Assembly: GCA_020638995.1 (NCBI GenBank) | Contig: JACKHM010000001.1 | Span: 3,472,001-3,536,000 of the forward strand | Source: Planctomycetaceae bacterium | Lineage (GTDB): Bacteria > Planctomycetota > Planctomycetia > Pirellulales > Pirellulaceae | Reading direction: 5' to 3' | Length of the DNA stretch: 64,000 nt | In this document: one piece after another, positions 17,353 to 27,124 of the stretch | Numbering within the stretch: position 1 is the first letter of the stretch | How the letters are laid out: each line of letters opens with the position of its first letter | Notes under the pieces: generated by a model | Seen by the model: the letters and a program-made list of their open reading frames with translations, nothing else | The model's database searches: none | What the model was told of the DNA's origin: nothing | Made by a program: the position numbers and the translations under genes

Positions 17353-20097
17353 TCAATCCGACTCCTCAATCAGATCCAGTCTCACATGATAAGCATCTCC
17401 CTCTTCAATGATCCAGTCACCGTAGCGCTCCGTTGACCATTCGTTGATTGACTCCACGGCACCACTCATCATGATGTGACACTTGTCGGCCAATTCGCGG
17501 AGTTCCGCCGGTGTCCACTCATCCCGCTCCAACACGGCAGCGAGGAACGGCCGAAACCTGAAATCCAGATCTGTGTCGTCGGTATGCGGCTGCGCTATCG
17601 AAGTTGAAGTGGGTTTGACAGCGGGCGGATCGGCAACTGCGGTTCGCGTTGCAGCCGAGTACCCGGATGAACTCTCCGGTTCGTCGTCTTCCGCCATCGC
17701 GTCTCGCAAAATGCCCGCCACCTGGCGAGTTTCCGTCATGATCCGAGAAATTGCCAGCATATCAAGTCGCAATTCGGCGTCTTGCGGGGCTGCAGTCGCT
17801 TCGTCGGTTTCCTGAACTGCATGGCGTGCAATTAGCTTGTCGAGGTCCGCCGCATCGAGGTCCAACGACTTGTACGCCTTGCGAAGAGCCTTGATTTCAT
17901 CTTTGGTTATTAGCTCGTCGACGGCTGCCACGCCCACTAAGAACTCGCCGACGAGTAGCCGGTGCTGGCGTGGCAAACGCTTCGCAAGCATTTTGCTGAT
18001 CGTGTTATCACCGGATCGTGAGTGCAGCAAGAGATATTGCAGTCGCTCGAGCCTTTTGGAATCTCCATCAGAAAGATTGAACTGCCCCTCCAGGTGATCC
18101 GTGATGAAAGCCAGCTCATCTTTATCCACTTGGCCATCCGCTTCCGCGACGCTTGCGCCAAGGCGAAGAAGTGCGGAGGCGGCGATATAGCTTGTCGCGT
18201 CGTCCCCATTCTCATCGTCGAGAAAAAACAACGTCACGCGTTCGTCCCACCGGTAGTCCTTTCCGGTCATCCGCGCGTCTGGTTCGATACCCAAACCAAT
18301 GACGTCGGCTGTTCGTAGCAGATTTCTGCATTGTGTTTTCGTGAGTCGGTCGCGTGCGGGGATGCCCTTGATCGAAGCAATTGCAGATACAGGAACAATC
18401 GGCCACCCTTCGTCATCGACATTCTCTTCCCAGGCTTGCATCCAGGCGTCCAACTCCGGGTGGTCGCCTTCCTGCAGTTCTGTCGGTAGTGCTTCATACG
18501 CGTCTGCGGTTAGCTCGCCGCCCGCGGATCGGGATGCTCGGCTATACGCTTTGAGTTCCTCGATCGACTCGTCCCAGGACTGGACGATCTGTTTGAACTG
18601 CGACGAAATGGCGAGAATGTCCGGCATTGCGGGCAACGAAAGTCCGTCGATGGCACCCAGATTACGCATGAGCGTACCGCTTGCTGGATGGTAGTCGATG
18701 CGCTTCAATCGCTTACTCGCGCGAAGCTGAATTCCGTCGCCAAAGTGGCCTCGGTACTTCGTCTCGAATAACTTTGCAAACTCGTCCCGATGGCGGCGAA
18801 CAATCACGCTGGATGAAGAACGTGAATCGTTCTGACTCACCAGGAAAGCCACATGTGCAGGAAGCGGCTGGTTGCTGTTGTACAGGATTGCGAGGCACAT
18901 ACCGAGTAGTTCATCGTTCCATCGTCCCGTTACCGCAATCGCTTCATTCAATAGTGTTTGCGGAACCGTTGTGGATTGGCTCGCCAAATAGAGTGTGAGC
19001 CATAAGAGCGTGGATGTGTATCGCCGAAATGAGTTGGAACGATCGTAGATAGGCAGCAATCGAATCAGCTCTTGCGCGATCGGGATATGATCGGCCTGAT
19101 CAACAAGTACTCGCCGTTCCAGTCCGTAGAAGTAGATGAATACATATCCCAACTCCGTATCCGGATCACTCTTTCCAGCCAACAGCCAGTCAAGATAGTG
19201 TGCCCGCTGAGTTGGCGAGCAGTCATAGTAGTTGGGCCAATAAGGCAACCTCTCATCGACAGGCGAGCCTGGAGGAGCAATGGGAAGCGTACCGTCGATT
19301 AGCGAGGCGTCGAAGTTTCCCCGCTGAGGGGCGCCGGTCGCGTAAACCAGTGGCCACTTCAGTACGCCGCGGCCAAGATCGAGTTCCGATCCCGGACCGT
19401 AGAAGTAAACATTATCTTTCGGAAGCTTGGCCTCCAATGGTCTCCCGCCCAATGTGCCCGACATAGACGGACGCTCACGCCGAGGGTCAGGGTGGCCGAT
19501 ATGTGACACGGTGCGCGGGCGTGACTGAGCAGGTTTCGCCGGCCTAATTTCAACTAAGCTGTCATCGAGTTCGCTGATGACTTCAGCGGTAACGATCTCG
19601 CTGCGTCTCGGTGGCGTCCTTGGCTCGGAAAGTAAGCTGTGTGCCATCGCCACGCCACTAGTGGCCCGAGATTTTGCCTGGTCCAGAATCTGCTTCGTTG
19701 TCTCGCTTTGCTGCACATGTTGAAAAAACGCCGTCAGTTCTTTCCGTTTCCAGATGGCAATCTCGACAACGATTGCGAGTCCTACTAAGACAAAGGCAAG
19801 TCCAGGACTAAAAATCGCGAGGATCACGAAGATTACGATATGGGCGCCACCGATGCAGACTAGCATCGCCGGAAGAGGAAATCCTTCGTCCTCATCCCGA
19901 TCCATTTGCTCGAAGTTCGACGCGACTGGAGGGGGCTCCACGTTGCAGCTGCCTCCGAGCCCCTCCGCCCACTCCACTTGCACAGTACTCGGCGCGATGA
20001 AAGCTCCGTGACAGCTTGGACACTGTAAAGTCTGCCCAGCAAATTCAGGGTTTATTTGAAGGTTTGCACGGCAATGAGGACAGCCCGCGAGCACCAT
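17353..20097 (-). CDS. Membrane-anchored TerB-N/TerB-domain protein with N-terminal zinc ribbon
   Basis: This 914-aa protein starts at an ATG with AGAGG eight bases upstream; a longer frame to 20166 lacks that support. Order of parts: a two-CxxC zinc ribbon (CPHC ... CPSC, residues 6-33), one or two hydrophobic segments (about 75-120), a basic/Pro-rich linker, a TerB-N domain (YWPNYYDCSPTQRAHYLDWL, YVFIYFYGLERR) and a TerB domain with the acidic metal-site pattern EADGQVDKDEL and VDELITKDEI. A TerB-C-like tail may follow. TerB modules bind divalent metal ions and occur in tellurite, colicin and phage resistance loci. This gene leads the operon with the BrxD-like ATPase and helicase, so it may be the sensor or membrane platform. 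The Ter family assignment is firm; its signal is unknown. Confidence 0.83.
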   Translation of the reverse strand: MVLAGCPHCRANLQINPEFAGQTLQCPSCHGAFIAPSTVQVEWAEGLGGSCNVEPPPVASNFEQMDRDEDEGFPLPAMLVCIGGAHIVIFVILAIFSPGLAFVLVGLAIVVEIAIWKRKELTAFFQHVQQSETTKQILDQAKSRATSGVAMAHSLLSEPRTPPRRSEIVTAEVISELDDSLVEIRPAKPAQSRPRTVSHIGHPDPRRERPSMSGTLGGRPLEAKLPKDNVYFYGPGSELDLGRGVLKWPLVYATGAPQRGNFDASLIDGTLPIAPPGSPVDERLPYWPNYYDCSPTQRAHYLDWLLAGKSDPDTELGYVFIYFYGLERRVLVDQADHIPIAQELIRLLPIYDRSNSFRRYTSTLLWLTLYLASQSTTVPQTLLNEAIAVTGRWNDELLGMCLAILYNSNQPLPAHVAFLVSQNDSRSSSSVIVRRHRDEFAKLFETKYRGHFGDGIQLRASKRLKRIDYHPASGTLMRNLGAIDGLSLPAMPDILAISSQFKQIVQSWDESIEELKAYSRASRSAGGELTADAYEALPTELQEGDHPELDAWMQAWEENVDDEGWPIVPVSAIASIKGIPARDRLTKTQCRNLLRTADVIGLGIEPDARMTGKDYRWDERVTLFFLDDENGDDATSYIAASALLRLGASVAEADGQVDKDELAFITDHLEGQFNLSDGDSKRLERLQYLLLHSRSGDNTISKMLAKRLPRQHRLLVGEFLVGVAAVDELITKDEIKALRKAYKSLDLDAADLDKLIARHAVQETDEATAAPQDAELRLDMLAISRIMTETRQVAGILRDAMAEDDEPESSSGYSAATRTAVADPPAVKPTSTSIAQPHTDDTDLDFRFRPFLAAVLERDEWTPAELRELADKCHIMMSGAVESINEWSTERYGDWIIEEGDAYHVRLDLIEESD

Positions 20098-20998
20098 ATC
20101 TCGACCTCTGTCATGACGGAATCTCGAACCTGCGCCCACTAATCGTTGCGGATTTGGACACCTCATTGTAGTGGGATAACTTTACTCTGAACAGCAACCA
20201 GTTCGCTGGTTCATCACCAGTTTACTCAGGTTGCGGTTGGTATTCATTTGGCGATTTCCTGAAGGATGTCGGGGGTCAGGAGCGGCAGTGTGTCGAGGAT
20301 GCGCTTTCCGATGGAGAAGATACTGCATTTGTTGATGCGCGTAACGCACAACCACGATGCCGCCTGAGCGTTTGCCTTCGGCTGCCTTTTCTCAGGGCAG
20401 GCGAAAGTCACCGATCTACGAAGACTCATAGCCCGCCTGCTCAATTGCCAACGCGGCACAACTCGCTGGTTGCAACTGACGTGAATACATGTGGGGAGTT
20501 GAGTGCTAACGAAGAACGTCATAACAAAGCGTTACCGTACACCTGAACCGTTGTAGGTGCGTGGGTTAGGTTGGTGGATTTGTGTTGTCTCTTGATGGGA
20601 AGATTTGGTCATAGCTGAGGGTTCGCGTGCGGCGATTTGTAGAGTTTGGGGTGATCGGTTTGAGCAGTCGGGCCAGTCGGTCGCTCAGTTCTGTGAGGCG
20701 GAGGGCGTTTCAATGCCCTCGATTTATCAGTGGCGACGTAAGTTGCGAGAGAGTACATCGGCGACTCCGGCGATGCCAAAGCGGCAGACGATTTGTTCGC
20801 TAGATTTGGCAACTCGAATCCGGACGATGAACAGTTTCGCGAGGTGCTATTAGACATCCACGATTGCTCTACGGATGTGTCAACCGTCACAACGGCCATC
20901 TGAGCAAGGTTCGAGCGACCTTACGGAGTTGTAGAACGCCACAACGTCAACCCATTTGCCACATTCGCGCAAAAAGTGGTTCACCTGCATACTGTCAA
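20098..20998. other. Intergenic region with transposon debris
   Basis: About 900 bases lie between the TerB gene start and the end of the CHAT gene. Apart from the IS66-type fragment described separately, a minus-strand frame at 20244-20522 ends in a hydrophobic/acidic helix-like tail but has no recognisable domain. I would treat it as debris. The promoter of the TerB-led operon should lie in the first few hundred bases; I could not pick it with confidence. Confidence 0.45.
20605..20853 (+). pseudogene. IS66-family TnpA-like fragment
   Basis: The first ~50 residues contain WGDRFEQSGQSVAQFCEAEGVS and then YQWRRKLRE, the helix-turn-helix signature of the small IS66 accessory protein TnpA (OrfA). 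After that the frame loses similarity and ends early at 82 aa. No tnpB or tnpC, and no inverted repeats, are visible nearby, so this is a dead remnant of an insertion. It lies at the edge of the DNA-processing island. Confidence 0.72.
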
Positions 20999-23900
20999 CT
21001 ACCTTTCGTACGTCGGACCGATCATCGTGTAAGGAGCCCAAAAGAAGGGTGAGTTGCGAATTGATGACGCCTCGGTTCGATAATCGGAAATTGCCTTCCG
21101 TAGCAGCGTCGCGTAGTTTATCTTCGACACATTCTGCTCAAGTGTCTTTGCTATTTCGTCGAAAAAGCGGGACATAATCTCTGACGACGCATCGTCAGAA
21201 ACTGCCCAGTGGCTGGCGACGACTCGTCGAGCGCCGGAGGTGAGGAACGCACCGGCCAATGTTCGCCCTAGATTACTTGCATCAATTGAATTGTCGTCAC
21301 TGGTCGCCGTGCGGCATGCGCTGAGCGCAACCAGTTCACACGAGGGCAAACGCATCCTCGATATTTCATGAATTTCCAGTCTTCCATTATTCTCGCTGAG
21401 GGCTGGGGCTGGTGGCGACGTTAATGCCAAATACCCGAGCACACCGCGCGTGTCGACAATCCCGTGAGTGGCGATGTGGATGTGTGAAAATGGGTGTGTG
21501 TCACTTTCTGCCAAATCTCTAAATTGCTCTTCTGTCGCTTTGGCACGCGTTATCTTTACCACACAGTCTGGCCCAAGTCGGTCAAACGCTGAGACAATGT
21601 TGTCGCACTCCTGCTGGCTTTTGAGCAATGGCTTCATACCCTCGATATTCGCAAAGTCGGCATCGCCAACGGTGAGTACGCGGCGCGGCCCTGGTTGGGA
21701 ATGCCTGCGCTGGAGAGCATCAAGTGTCATCAGGGACGGTGCGTAGTCCAACGCGGGAAATGCATCGTCGTCCATCAAAAACCGCAAGGGTTCGGCTTGT
21801 ACAACAAGCGCCTCCAACGGCAAACGCCTTAACGCCCCGTCAGCGATGACGGTGAGCGTGCCAGGATTGATATCTTTAATTCGTTCACGCAATCTCTTTG
21901 GAAGGAGAACATTGCCAAGCGATTCCAGCGAGGCGCGCGTTTGACTGCTCTCGCCCAACTCGTGTGAGTTCTCTGGATGGCGACACACGTTCAAGTACTC
22001 GGCAACGCAATTGTCGATGTCGCTTGCCTTAACGGACTGGCTGCCGAGTTTGGTCGAATGATCTGCCGAGAACTCCAGTTCAACCGAAAAGTCTGTATTA
22101 TCATTGACGCCGTCGACTAGAAAGACGTGGCTGCTTCTCGCCCCAACGTGATAGAGCAATACAACGTCATTGTTCTTAAAGGTGGTCTCGATCGCAGTCT
22201 CGATCTTGCTTCTGGCACGAGCATCTCCCGGTGTATTGTCGACAATCGGGCTGCGTTTCCAAATTCGTGAGTAAGCGGCGGCACATTCCTGTTTCAGATG
22301 CTCAAGACTCAACTCGTTCGACGCTTGAGATTCCCCCGACTTTCTGCTGATACCCGCTGCGACCTGGACAGTTGTTTTGTAGTACCGGTCGACAAGTTGA
22401 TCAAATTCTTCGACTAAACGCCGCTCTTCGCCACCGAGTTCACGCTTCTCATAGACGTCGTCGCGCACAAGCTGCAGCAAGAACTCGCGATTGGAAAGCA
22501 GCTCTGCTGCGATAAGGGCTTCGCGCGGATTACCTGCGGCTAGTTGCCATTCGATAAGCAACTCGTATGGAAGTCGGAAGCGACTAACGAATTCTTCTCG
22601 CGGAATCTCGTCACTCAGCGTCAAGAGATGTATCGTCTCGATCGTAACGATAGCATCTGATAGTCGTTGGATTGCATCACTCAATAATTGCCGCTTGTCA
22701 GATGACACCTGAGCTTGGGCGTGAAGAATCTGTGCCAAATTACAGAGTGCCGCGCACAGCAAATCTGGCTGAACGCCCAGCTCTCGAAGTGTCGCCACAG
22801 CTCCTTCAGCATACTCCCTCGCTTTCTTTAGGCCGCTGCTACTATCGGCGAGCAACGCTGCGTGCTTCAGCTTCAACTTCGCCGACGTGGCCTTTAGCAA
22901 CTTACGCTCACCAAATAACATTTGTTGCCTGTCCTTGAGGAACATCACTTCGTTACTGAGGTCGTCATAGTCATCTAGGGTCTGGGGTGTGCCACCTCTT
23001 CTTTGTTGATCTTGATATTGCTTCAAACGATTCGAGTATTTCGCCTTTTGGTCTTCAAAATCCTTAAAAGATTTCTCGAACTCTGCTTTGCTCTCTCGAT
23101 AAGCGGTGAGCTCCGTTTCGTATGCCGCGCGCTCGCTCGAATGTGGAGTTAAAATCGAGACTCCAGCGGCATTCCAACCCTGCTGTTGCTCGCTCCACTC
23201 TTTGTAAAGCGTTGCTGCCAAGTAGTGTCGTGTCCGAGCGGCACCTGCTTTATCTTGGTCGGCGAGCAGGTCTGACCAAATACCGATCGCTTCTTGACGG
23301 TCTCGCGAATTTGAATTGGCTTCGTCACGAAGAAAGTGTACCATCGCTTGTAGATGGCGAGTTGTTTGCCAATTCACGGTCGCTTCGTCCCGTGTCATCG
23401 GCGTAAGGAACTCCAAGACCCGTGCAAGTTCATTTACTTCACGCGTTGCCGCATACGCCGCCGCGTTTGCCAAGAGGTACGGGACCAGCCGTTCGTCCGA
23501 TTCGCCTACAAACTGCCTGCGGATCGCTGTTGCTTGTTCAAACATGTCGAGTGCGGTATCAAAACGAAAACGTGCCTGATCAATCAATGCCAGGTTAAGT
23601 AGACAATCCGCCTGAATCTGGTTCGTAATTTCGTCAGCGACTTGAACGGTCTCACCGACGTCATCTCGCAGGGAAGTTAATTCGTTTGTTGCTTGCCGAA
23701 ATTCTCCGACGCTTGCATGAAGACATGCTTTGTGCAATCGAACGAACCAACGCAAACTTGGGGACGCGTTCTGGCAGCATTCGTCGGCTTCCGTAAGCAG
23801 TTGCCTCGCATTATCCAGCAACCCATTCGAACGCTCGGTTTCAGCGAACAACACCAGTGCCCGAACAAGTGTTTCTGTGTCACGCGGAACTCGTTTTCGT

Positions 23901-25204
23901 AAATACGGAACTGCGACACCTAACAGCTCTTCCGCATGAAGAGCGTCTCCTCGAAGTAGATAGGCTGTTGCAAGAGACGTCCGTAGCTGATGCGTCCTTG
24001 GGTCGTCGTCCAGGCGATTGGATTCATACCAGTTGAGTAGCTGCCTCTTGACGTCGAATTCGTTGACGCCGTTAAGCGGAGAAGTTGAGGTAGGCATATC
24101 CCGAACAAGTTCTCGGATGCTTTCCAATCGCTCCGCAGCAATTCCACTATTGCCGTCGAACTCGGCACTACTTCGCTCGATGAGCTTTGAGTACGCTAAG
24201 TACGCAGCCAGTAATGAGCGAGTACCGTCGGTTATGCGTCCCAAGGCCAGCAGACATCGTCCCATTTGATCGGTGAGTGAAGCGTCGAGGAAGGCTCGAT
24301 CGTCTGTTGTTTGAACGTTTTCCTCTTTGATTGATTCGGCATGCAACGGCCGTCCTACGCGGCGAGCCTCTTCAAGCACCTTCAACTCATCCGCATAGGC
24401 TTCTCGTTCTCGGAAGAGTGATGCGATGTGTAAACTGAAAGTGATGCTGTCATTGATCTGCGAGGGATCTGTCGCGGAGCGAGTGTTTAGACTTCGCAGG
24501 AACTTCAACGCTTCATTGATGTTACCGCAACTCGCCTCGACGCGAGCAGCGCACTTGAGGGCACGATCCTGAGAATCTGTGTCGAGCAGATTCTTCGACG
24601 TAAGCCTCTCCACTCTTTGAGCAAGCTCGCGCGTAGAATCGGCAATATCACGCATGGCTTGCGGTTGTGCGTCCAATTGAAGCTCAGCAATCGCGGCGGA
24701 CATGTTCAATTGAGACAGCAACGTATTCTCCTCATCGGCTCGCTGCCGAAGCAGTTGCTGCAACAGATCAATCGCTTGCTGCCGCTGTCCGCTCTGTGTG
24801 AGAGCACGCGCGATGAGTATGTGCGCTCTATCAAGCAGGCTCACGGCGTCAACTGCGGCAGCAGGAAACTCAGGCAGATGTGCTTCGCATCGTTTGGCCC
24901 ATTCAATCGAGCGACTGAATTGACCGGATCGCAGGTACAGTTCGCTCGTGGCAAGAATCGCATCGGCATAGCTTGCCTGCTCGGAAAATGCCAACGTCTG
25001 GTCCGACAAATCCGCTGCATTGAGGTTGTCCAGCAACAACCGTTCAGCCCGCTTGAACTCACTCCGTTGAATCAGCTTATCAGCATCAGTCACTACTTGA
25101 GCCCACGAAACACTTTGTTCACGGGCAGCGGATTCTCCCTGAGCGCAACAAGTCGAGCTCGCGAAGATCAGTAGAAGGCCAACCGTTACATCTTGCGAGA
25201 TCAT
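20999..25204 (-). CDS. Exported TPR-CHAT protease
   Basis: This 1401-aa protein starts with a signal peptide (hydrophobic GLLLIFASSTCCAQG), so it is probably exported or periplasmic. Most of its length is TPR-like helical repeats, with a coiled-coil patch near residues 690-730. The last ~350 residues form a CHAT domain: catalytic His in IATHG (about residue 1247) and Cys in LSACRT (about 1297), followed by GAFLTSGARRVVASHW. CHAT proteins are caspase-like proteases often controlled through their TPR sensor. The start ATG overlaps the stop of the Ser/Thr kinase gene by four bases (ATGA), so the two are co-translated and likely act in one pathway. A double cysteine at the signal peptide end (SSTCCA) might allow lipidation. 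Confidence 0.88.
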   Translation of the reverse strand: MISQDVTVGLLLIFASSTCCAQGESAAREQSVSWAQVVTDADKLIQRSEFKRAERLLLDNLNAADLSDQTLAFSEQASYADAILATSELYLRSGQFSRSIEWAKRCEAHLPEFPAAAVDAVSLLDRAHILIARALTQSGQRQQAIDLLQQLLRQRADEENTLLSQLNMSAAIAELQLDAQPQAMRDIADSTRELAQRVERLTSKNLLDTDSQDRALKCAARVEASCGNINEALKFLRSLNTRSATDPSQINDSITFSLHIASLFREREAYADELKVLEEARRVGRPLHAESIKEENVQTTDDRAFLDASLTDQMGRCLLALGRITDGTRSLLAAYLAYSKLIERSSAEFDGNSGIAAERLESIRELVRDMPTSTSPLNGVNEFDVKRQLLNWYESNRLDDDPRTHQLRTSLATAYLLRGDALHAEELLGVAVPYLRKRVPRDTETLVRALVLFAETERSNGLLDNARQLLTEADECCQNASPSLRWFVRLHKACLHASVGEFRQATNELTSLRDDVGETVQVADEITNQIQADCLLNLALIDQARFRFDTALDMFEQATAIRRQFVGESDERLVPYLLANAAAYAATREVNELARVLEFLTPMTRDEATVNWQTTRHLQAMVHFLRDEANSNSRDRQEAIGIWSDLLADQDKAGAARTRHYLAATLYKEWSEQQQGWNAAGVSILTPHSSERAAYETELTAYRESKAEFEKSFKDFEDQKAKYSNRLKQYQDQQRRGGTPQTLDDYDDLSNEVMFLKDRQQMLFGERKLLKATSAKLKLKHAALLADSSSGLKKAREYAEGAVATLRELGVQPDLLCAALCNLAQILHAQAQVSSDKRQLLSDAIQRLSDAIVTIETIHLLTLSDEIPREEFVSRFRLPYELLIEWQLAAGNPREALIAAELLSNREFLLQLVRDDVYEKRELGGEERRLVEEFDQLVDRYYKTTVQVAAGISRKSGESQASNELSLEHLKQECAAAYSRIWKRSPIVDNTPGDARARSKIETAIETTFKNNDVVLLYHVGARSSHVFLVDGVNDNTDFSVELEFSADHSTKLGSQSVKASDIDNCVAEYLNVCRHPENSHELGESSQTRASLESLGNVLLPKRLRERIKDINPGTLTVIADGALRRLPLEALVVQAEPLRFLMDDDAFPALDYAPSLMTLDALQRRHSQPGPRRVLTVGDADFANIEGMKPLLKSQQECDNIVSAFDRLGPDCVVKITRAKATEEQFRDLAESDTHPFSHIHIATHGIVDTRGVLGYLALTSPPAPALSENNGRLEIHEISRMRLPSCELVALSACRTATSDDNSIDASNLGRTLAGAFLTSGARRVVASHWAVSDDASSEIMSRFFDEIAKTLEQNVSKINYATLLRKAISDYRTEASSIRNSPFFWAPYTMIGPTYER

Positions 25205-27105
25205 TGCGTGAGGCCTTCCGCGGCACCATCCTCCTGTGCGAGGATGATCCCGTAATAATGAGCGAATGTCTCTCGCATCACTTGCTTGAACGAATCGGGA
25301 ATTCGCAGATCTGTCGGCGACTCACTCTCGGATCGAAGCGCGATTTCCACGTGCTTCATATCGGTCGGCACTTCGTCGTAGGTGTGGAACAAGCTCCGCA
25401 AACCTGCGAGTGTCTTCGAAGACACCTGCAAATCCAAATGCGTATTCCTCAAGTTTTCAATTTGTTCGTGACTTAGCGGTACATTAGAAACGCCTACGAG
25501 AAAGAGACTGGCTCCGTCCCCCGCGGCGGACTTCAGACCTGGCAAGACCACTTGATTTACGGGCTCCTCGCCGATGGACAGAAGTGATGCTTGGCCGTCC
25601 GCGTCCCAACTCAACACGTATGCGAATGTGTCGCTGTCGAACTGGGCCACGAGTTCAATTCGATTCGACGGTTGCAGTGGCAAATCCGTGACAGTCAGAC
25701 GGCTGCTACTTGTGCCATCGTCAAGGAATACCTTCACTTCGTTAATGCGTGCTGCGAGCTGAGTTATTGGTTCCAAATTGCGAGACCGGCTATACCAGAC
25801 CGTCGCGAGTCCCAAAGTCAGGAGAACGGCAGCCACAAGCCCCACGGTCCACTCAAGGTGGTTTCGGGGACGAACGGCTCGCCGCAACTCCGCCGCAAAG
25901 TCCCGTCCCGTCCTTATCCGTTTGAGTGGATCTTTAGCCAGTGCTCGTTCAACAAGCGGTTCCAACGAGGCAGGTATCGAATCGTCAATGCTGCGCGGCG
26001 AGCGCGGCGCCCGTTGCTCGATTTGACGTTTCAGCTCACTAAAATTCGAGCCCTGAAAAGGCCTTTCGCCGCAAAGGGCTTCATATAGCACGACGCCCAG
26101 ACTGTAGAGATCCGTTTCCGGATTGGCGAGATCCGAATCACCGCGTACCTGCTCGGGCGGCATATAGGCCAATGTCCCTAGGACAACTCCTTCATCTCTC
26201 GTATAGAAGTTGCCGTCGCGCCGTGCCATTCCAAAATCGACAAGGATGGCTTTGCCTTGCGGATCGATGAGGATATTTCCGGGCTTGATATCACGGTGAA
26301 ATACATTCTTGCGGTGAGCATAATGCAGGGCTTCCGCGATTTGAGCGATCCATTCGATCAGTTCCTCGCGCGTGCAGTCTTTCTTGGCGAGTCGGTCGGC
26401 CAGCGACGTGCCATCAATGAACTCGTACACCAGGAAGCCAACGCCATCGGCCGTAGTCTCAGCGCCAAGCATGCGAACGATGTTCGGATGGTCTAGTTGC
26501 GCGACGGTTTGCGCCTCGTGCAGCATATCACGAGTAAAACCCTGCTCCTGTCCCTGTGGAACCTTGATCGCAACGGTCCTTCCCAGTTGTTCATCGCGGC
26601 AACGGTATACAATGCCAAAACCACCTTCGCCTAGCTTCGAGACAATCTGATACTTTCCGAGGTCGATCTCACTGACTGTCGGAACTTCTGTAATCGCGTC
26701 GAATGTCTTGACGGCGATTGTCGCGTCACCTGAATCTGAAGTCATCTCGTGTGACGGGAGAAACCCGGGGACGAGTTCACGGTACTCTTTGACGCTTGGC
26801 ATGTCGCCGTGACGTTCCCGAATTGCAAACTCGGTTTGGTAAAGGTCGAGGACCGCAATTTCACTTTCCTGTAATTCTGGAAACGTGTTCAAGTAGTCCG
26901 CGACTCGACGCTGTTCACCTTGCTTCCAGTGGTTTTCCAAGTCGATCTTAACGATTTCTTGTAGCACTTCGAAACGTTGTTCGGCGGGAACGGAAGCCGC
27001 AAAGCTCTCGATGTTCGAGTCGCCTCGCAACCACGATGCTTCAAAACGATCGACCAAATCGAGCACTTGGCCCTGCTGATTGCTAAGTTCGAACTTCCAA
27101 TTCAT
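25201..27105 (-). CDS. Transmembrane Ser/Thr protein kinase (PknB-like)
   Basis: This 634-aa protein has a planctomycete-type N-terminal helical domain (about 1-125), then a Hanks kinase: glycine loop GEGGFG (159-164), ATP lysine in VAIKVP (181), catalytic HRDIKPGN (270-277), DFG (290-292) and APE-equivalent MPPEQ. All key residues are present, so it should be active. One transmembrane helix (about 418-438) is followed by a ~195-aa outside domain with a beta-rich region similar to DUF4384-type modules (SDTFAYVLSWDADGQ). The topology is kinase inside, sensor outside. It is coupled by overlap to the exported CHAT protease, whose activity or secretion it may sense or control. It is separated by only ~20 bp from the DUF11 surface protein gene upstream, so all three may share a transcript. 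Confidence 0.93.
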   Translation of the reverse strand: MNWKFELSNQQGQVLDLVDRFEASWLRGDSNIESFAASVPAEQRFEVLQEIVKIDLENHWKQGEQRRVADYLNTFPELQESEIAVLDLYQTEFAIRERHGDMPSVKEYRELVPGFLPSHEMTSDSGDATIAVKTFDAITEVPTVSEIDLGKYQIVSKLGEGGFGIVYRCRDEQLGRTVAIKVPQGQEQGFTRDMLHEAQTVAQLDHPNIVRMLGAETTADGVGFLVYEFIDGTSLADRLAKKDCTREELIEWIAQIAEALHYAHRKNVFHRDIKPGNILIDPQGKAILVDFGMARRDGNFYTRDEGVVLGTLAYMPPEQVRGDSDLANPETDLYSLGVVLYEALCGERPFQGSNFSELKRQIEQRAPRSPRSIDDSIPASLEPLVERALAKDPLKRIRTGRDFAAELRRAVRPRNHLEWTVGLVAAVLLTLGLATVWYSRSRNLEPITQLAARINEVKVFLDDGTSSSRLTVTDLPLQPSNRIELVAQFDSDTFAYVLSWDADGQASLLSIGEEPVNQVVLPGLKSAAGDGASLFLVGVSNVPLSHEQIENLRNTHLDLQVSSKTLAGLRSLFHTYDEVPTDMKHVEIALRSESESPTDLRIPDSFKQVMRETFAHYYGIILAQEDGAAEGLTQ

Positions 27106-27124
27106 CGTTCGATCTCCCGAACAC

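Noticed and set aside
13834..20097. A BREX system
   Set aside because: Only BrxD-like and helicase homologs are present; no PglX methylase, PglZ phosphatase, BrxC/PglY ATPase or BrxA/B in the window.
20244..20522. 92-aa minus-strand ORF near the IS66 fragment
   Set aside because: No recognisable domain or ribosome site; sits in transposon debris.
1..25204. The two CHAT genes as a direct-repeat border of an inserted island
   Set aside because: Their C-terminal sequences differ too much to be duplicates, and they are in opposite orientations.
20999..25204. Type III-E CRISPR Craspase (TPR-CHAT)
   Set aside because: It has a signal peptide, a coupled kinase gene and no Cas7-11 gene or CRISPR array nearby.
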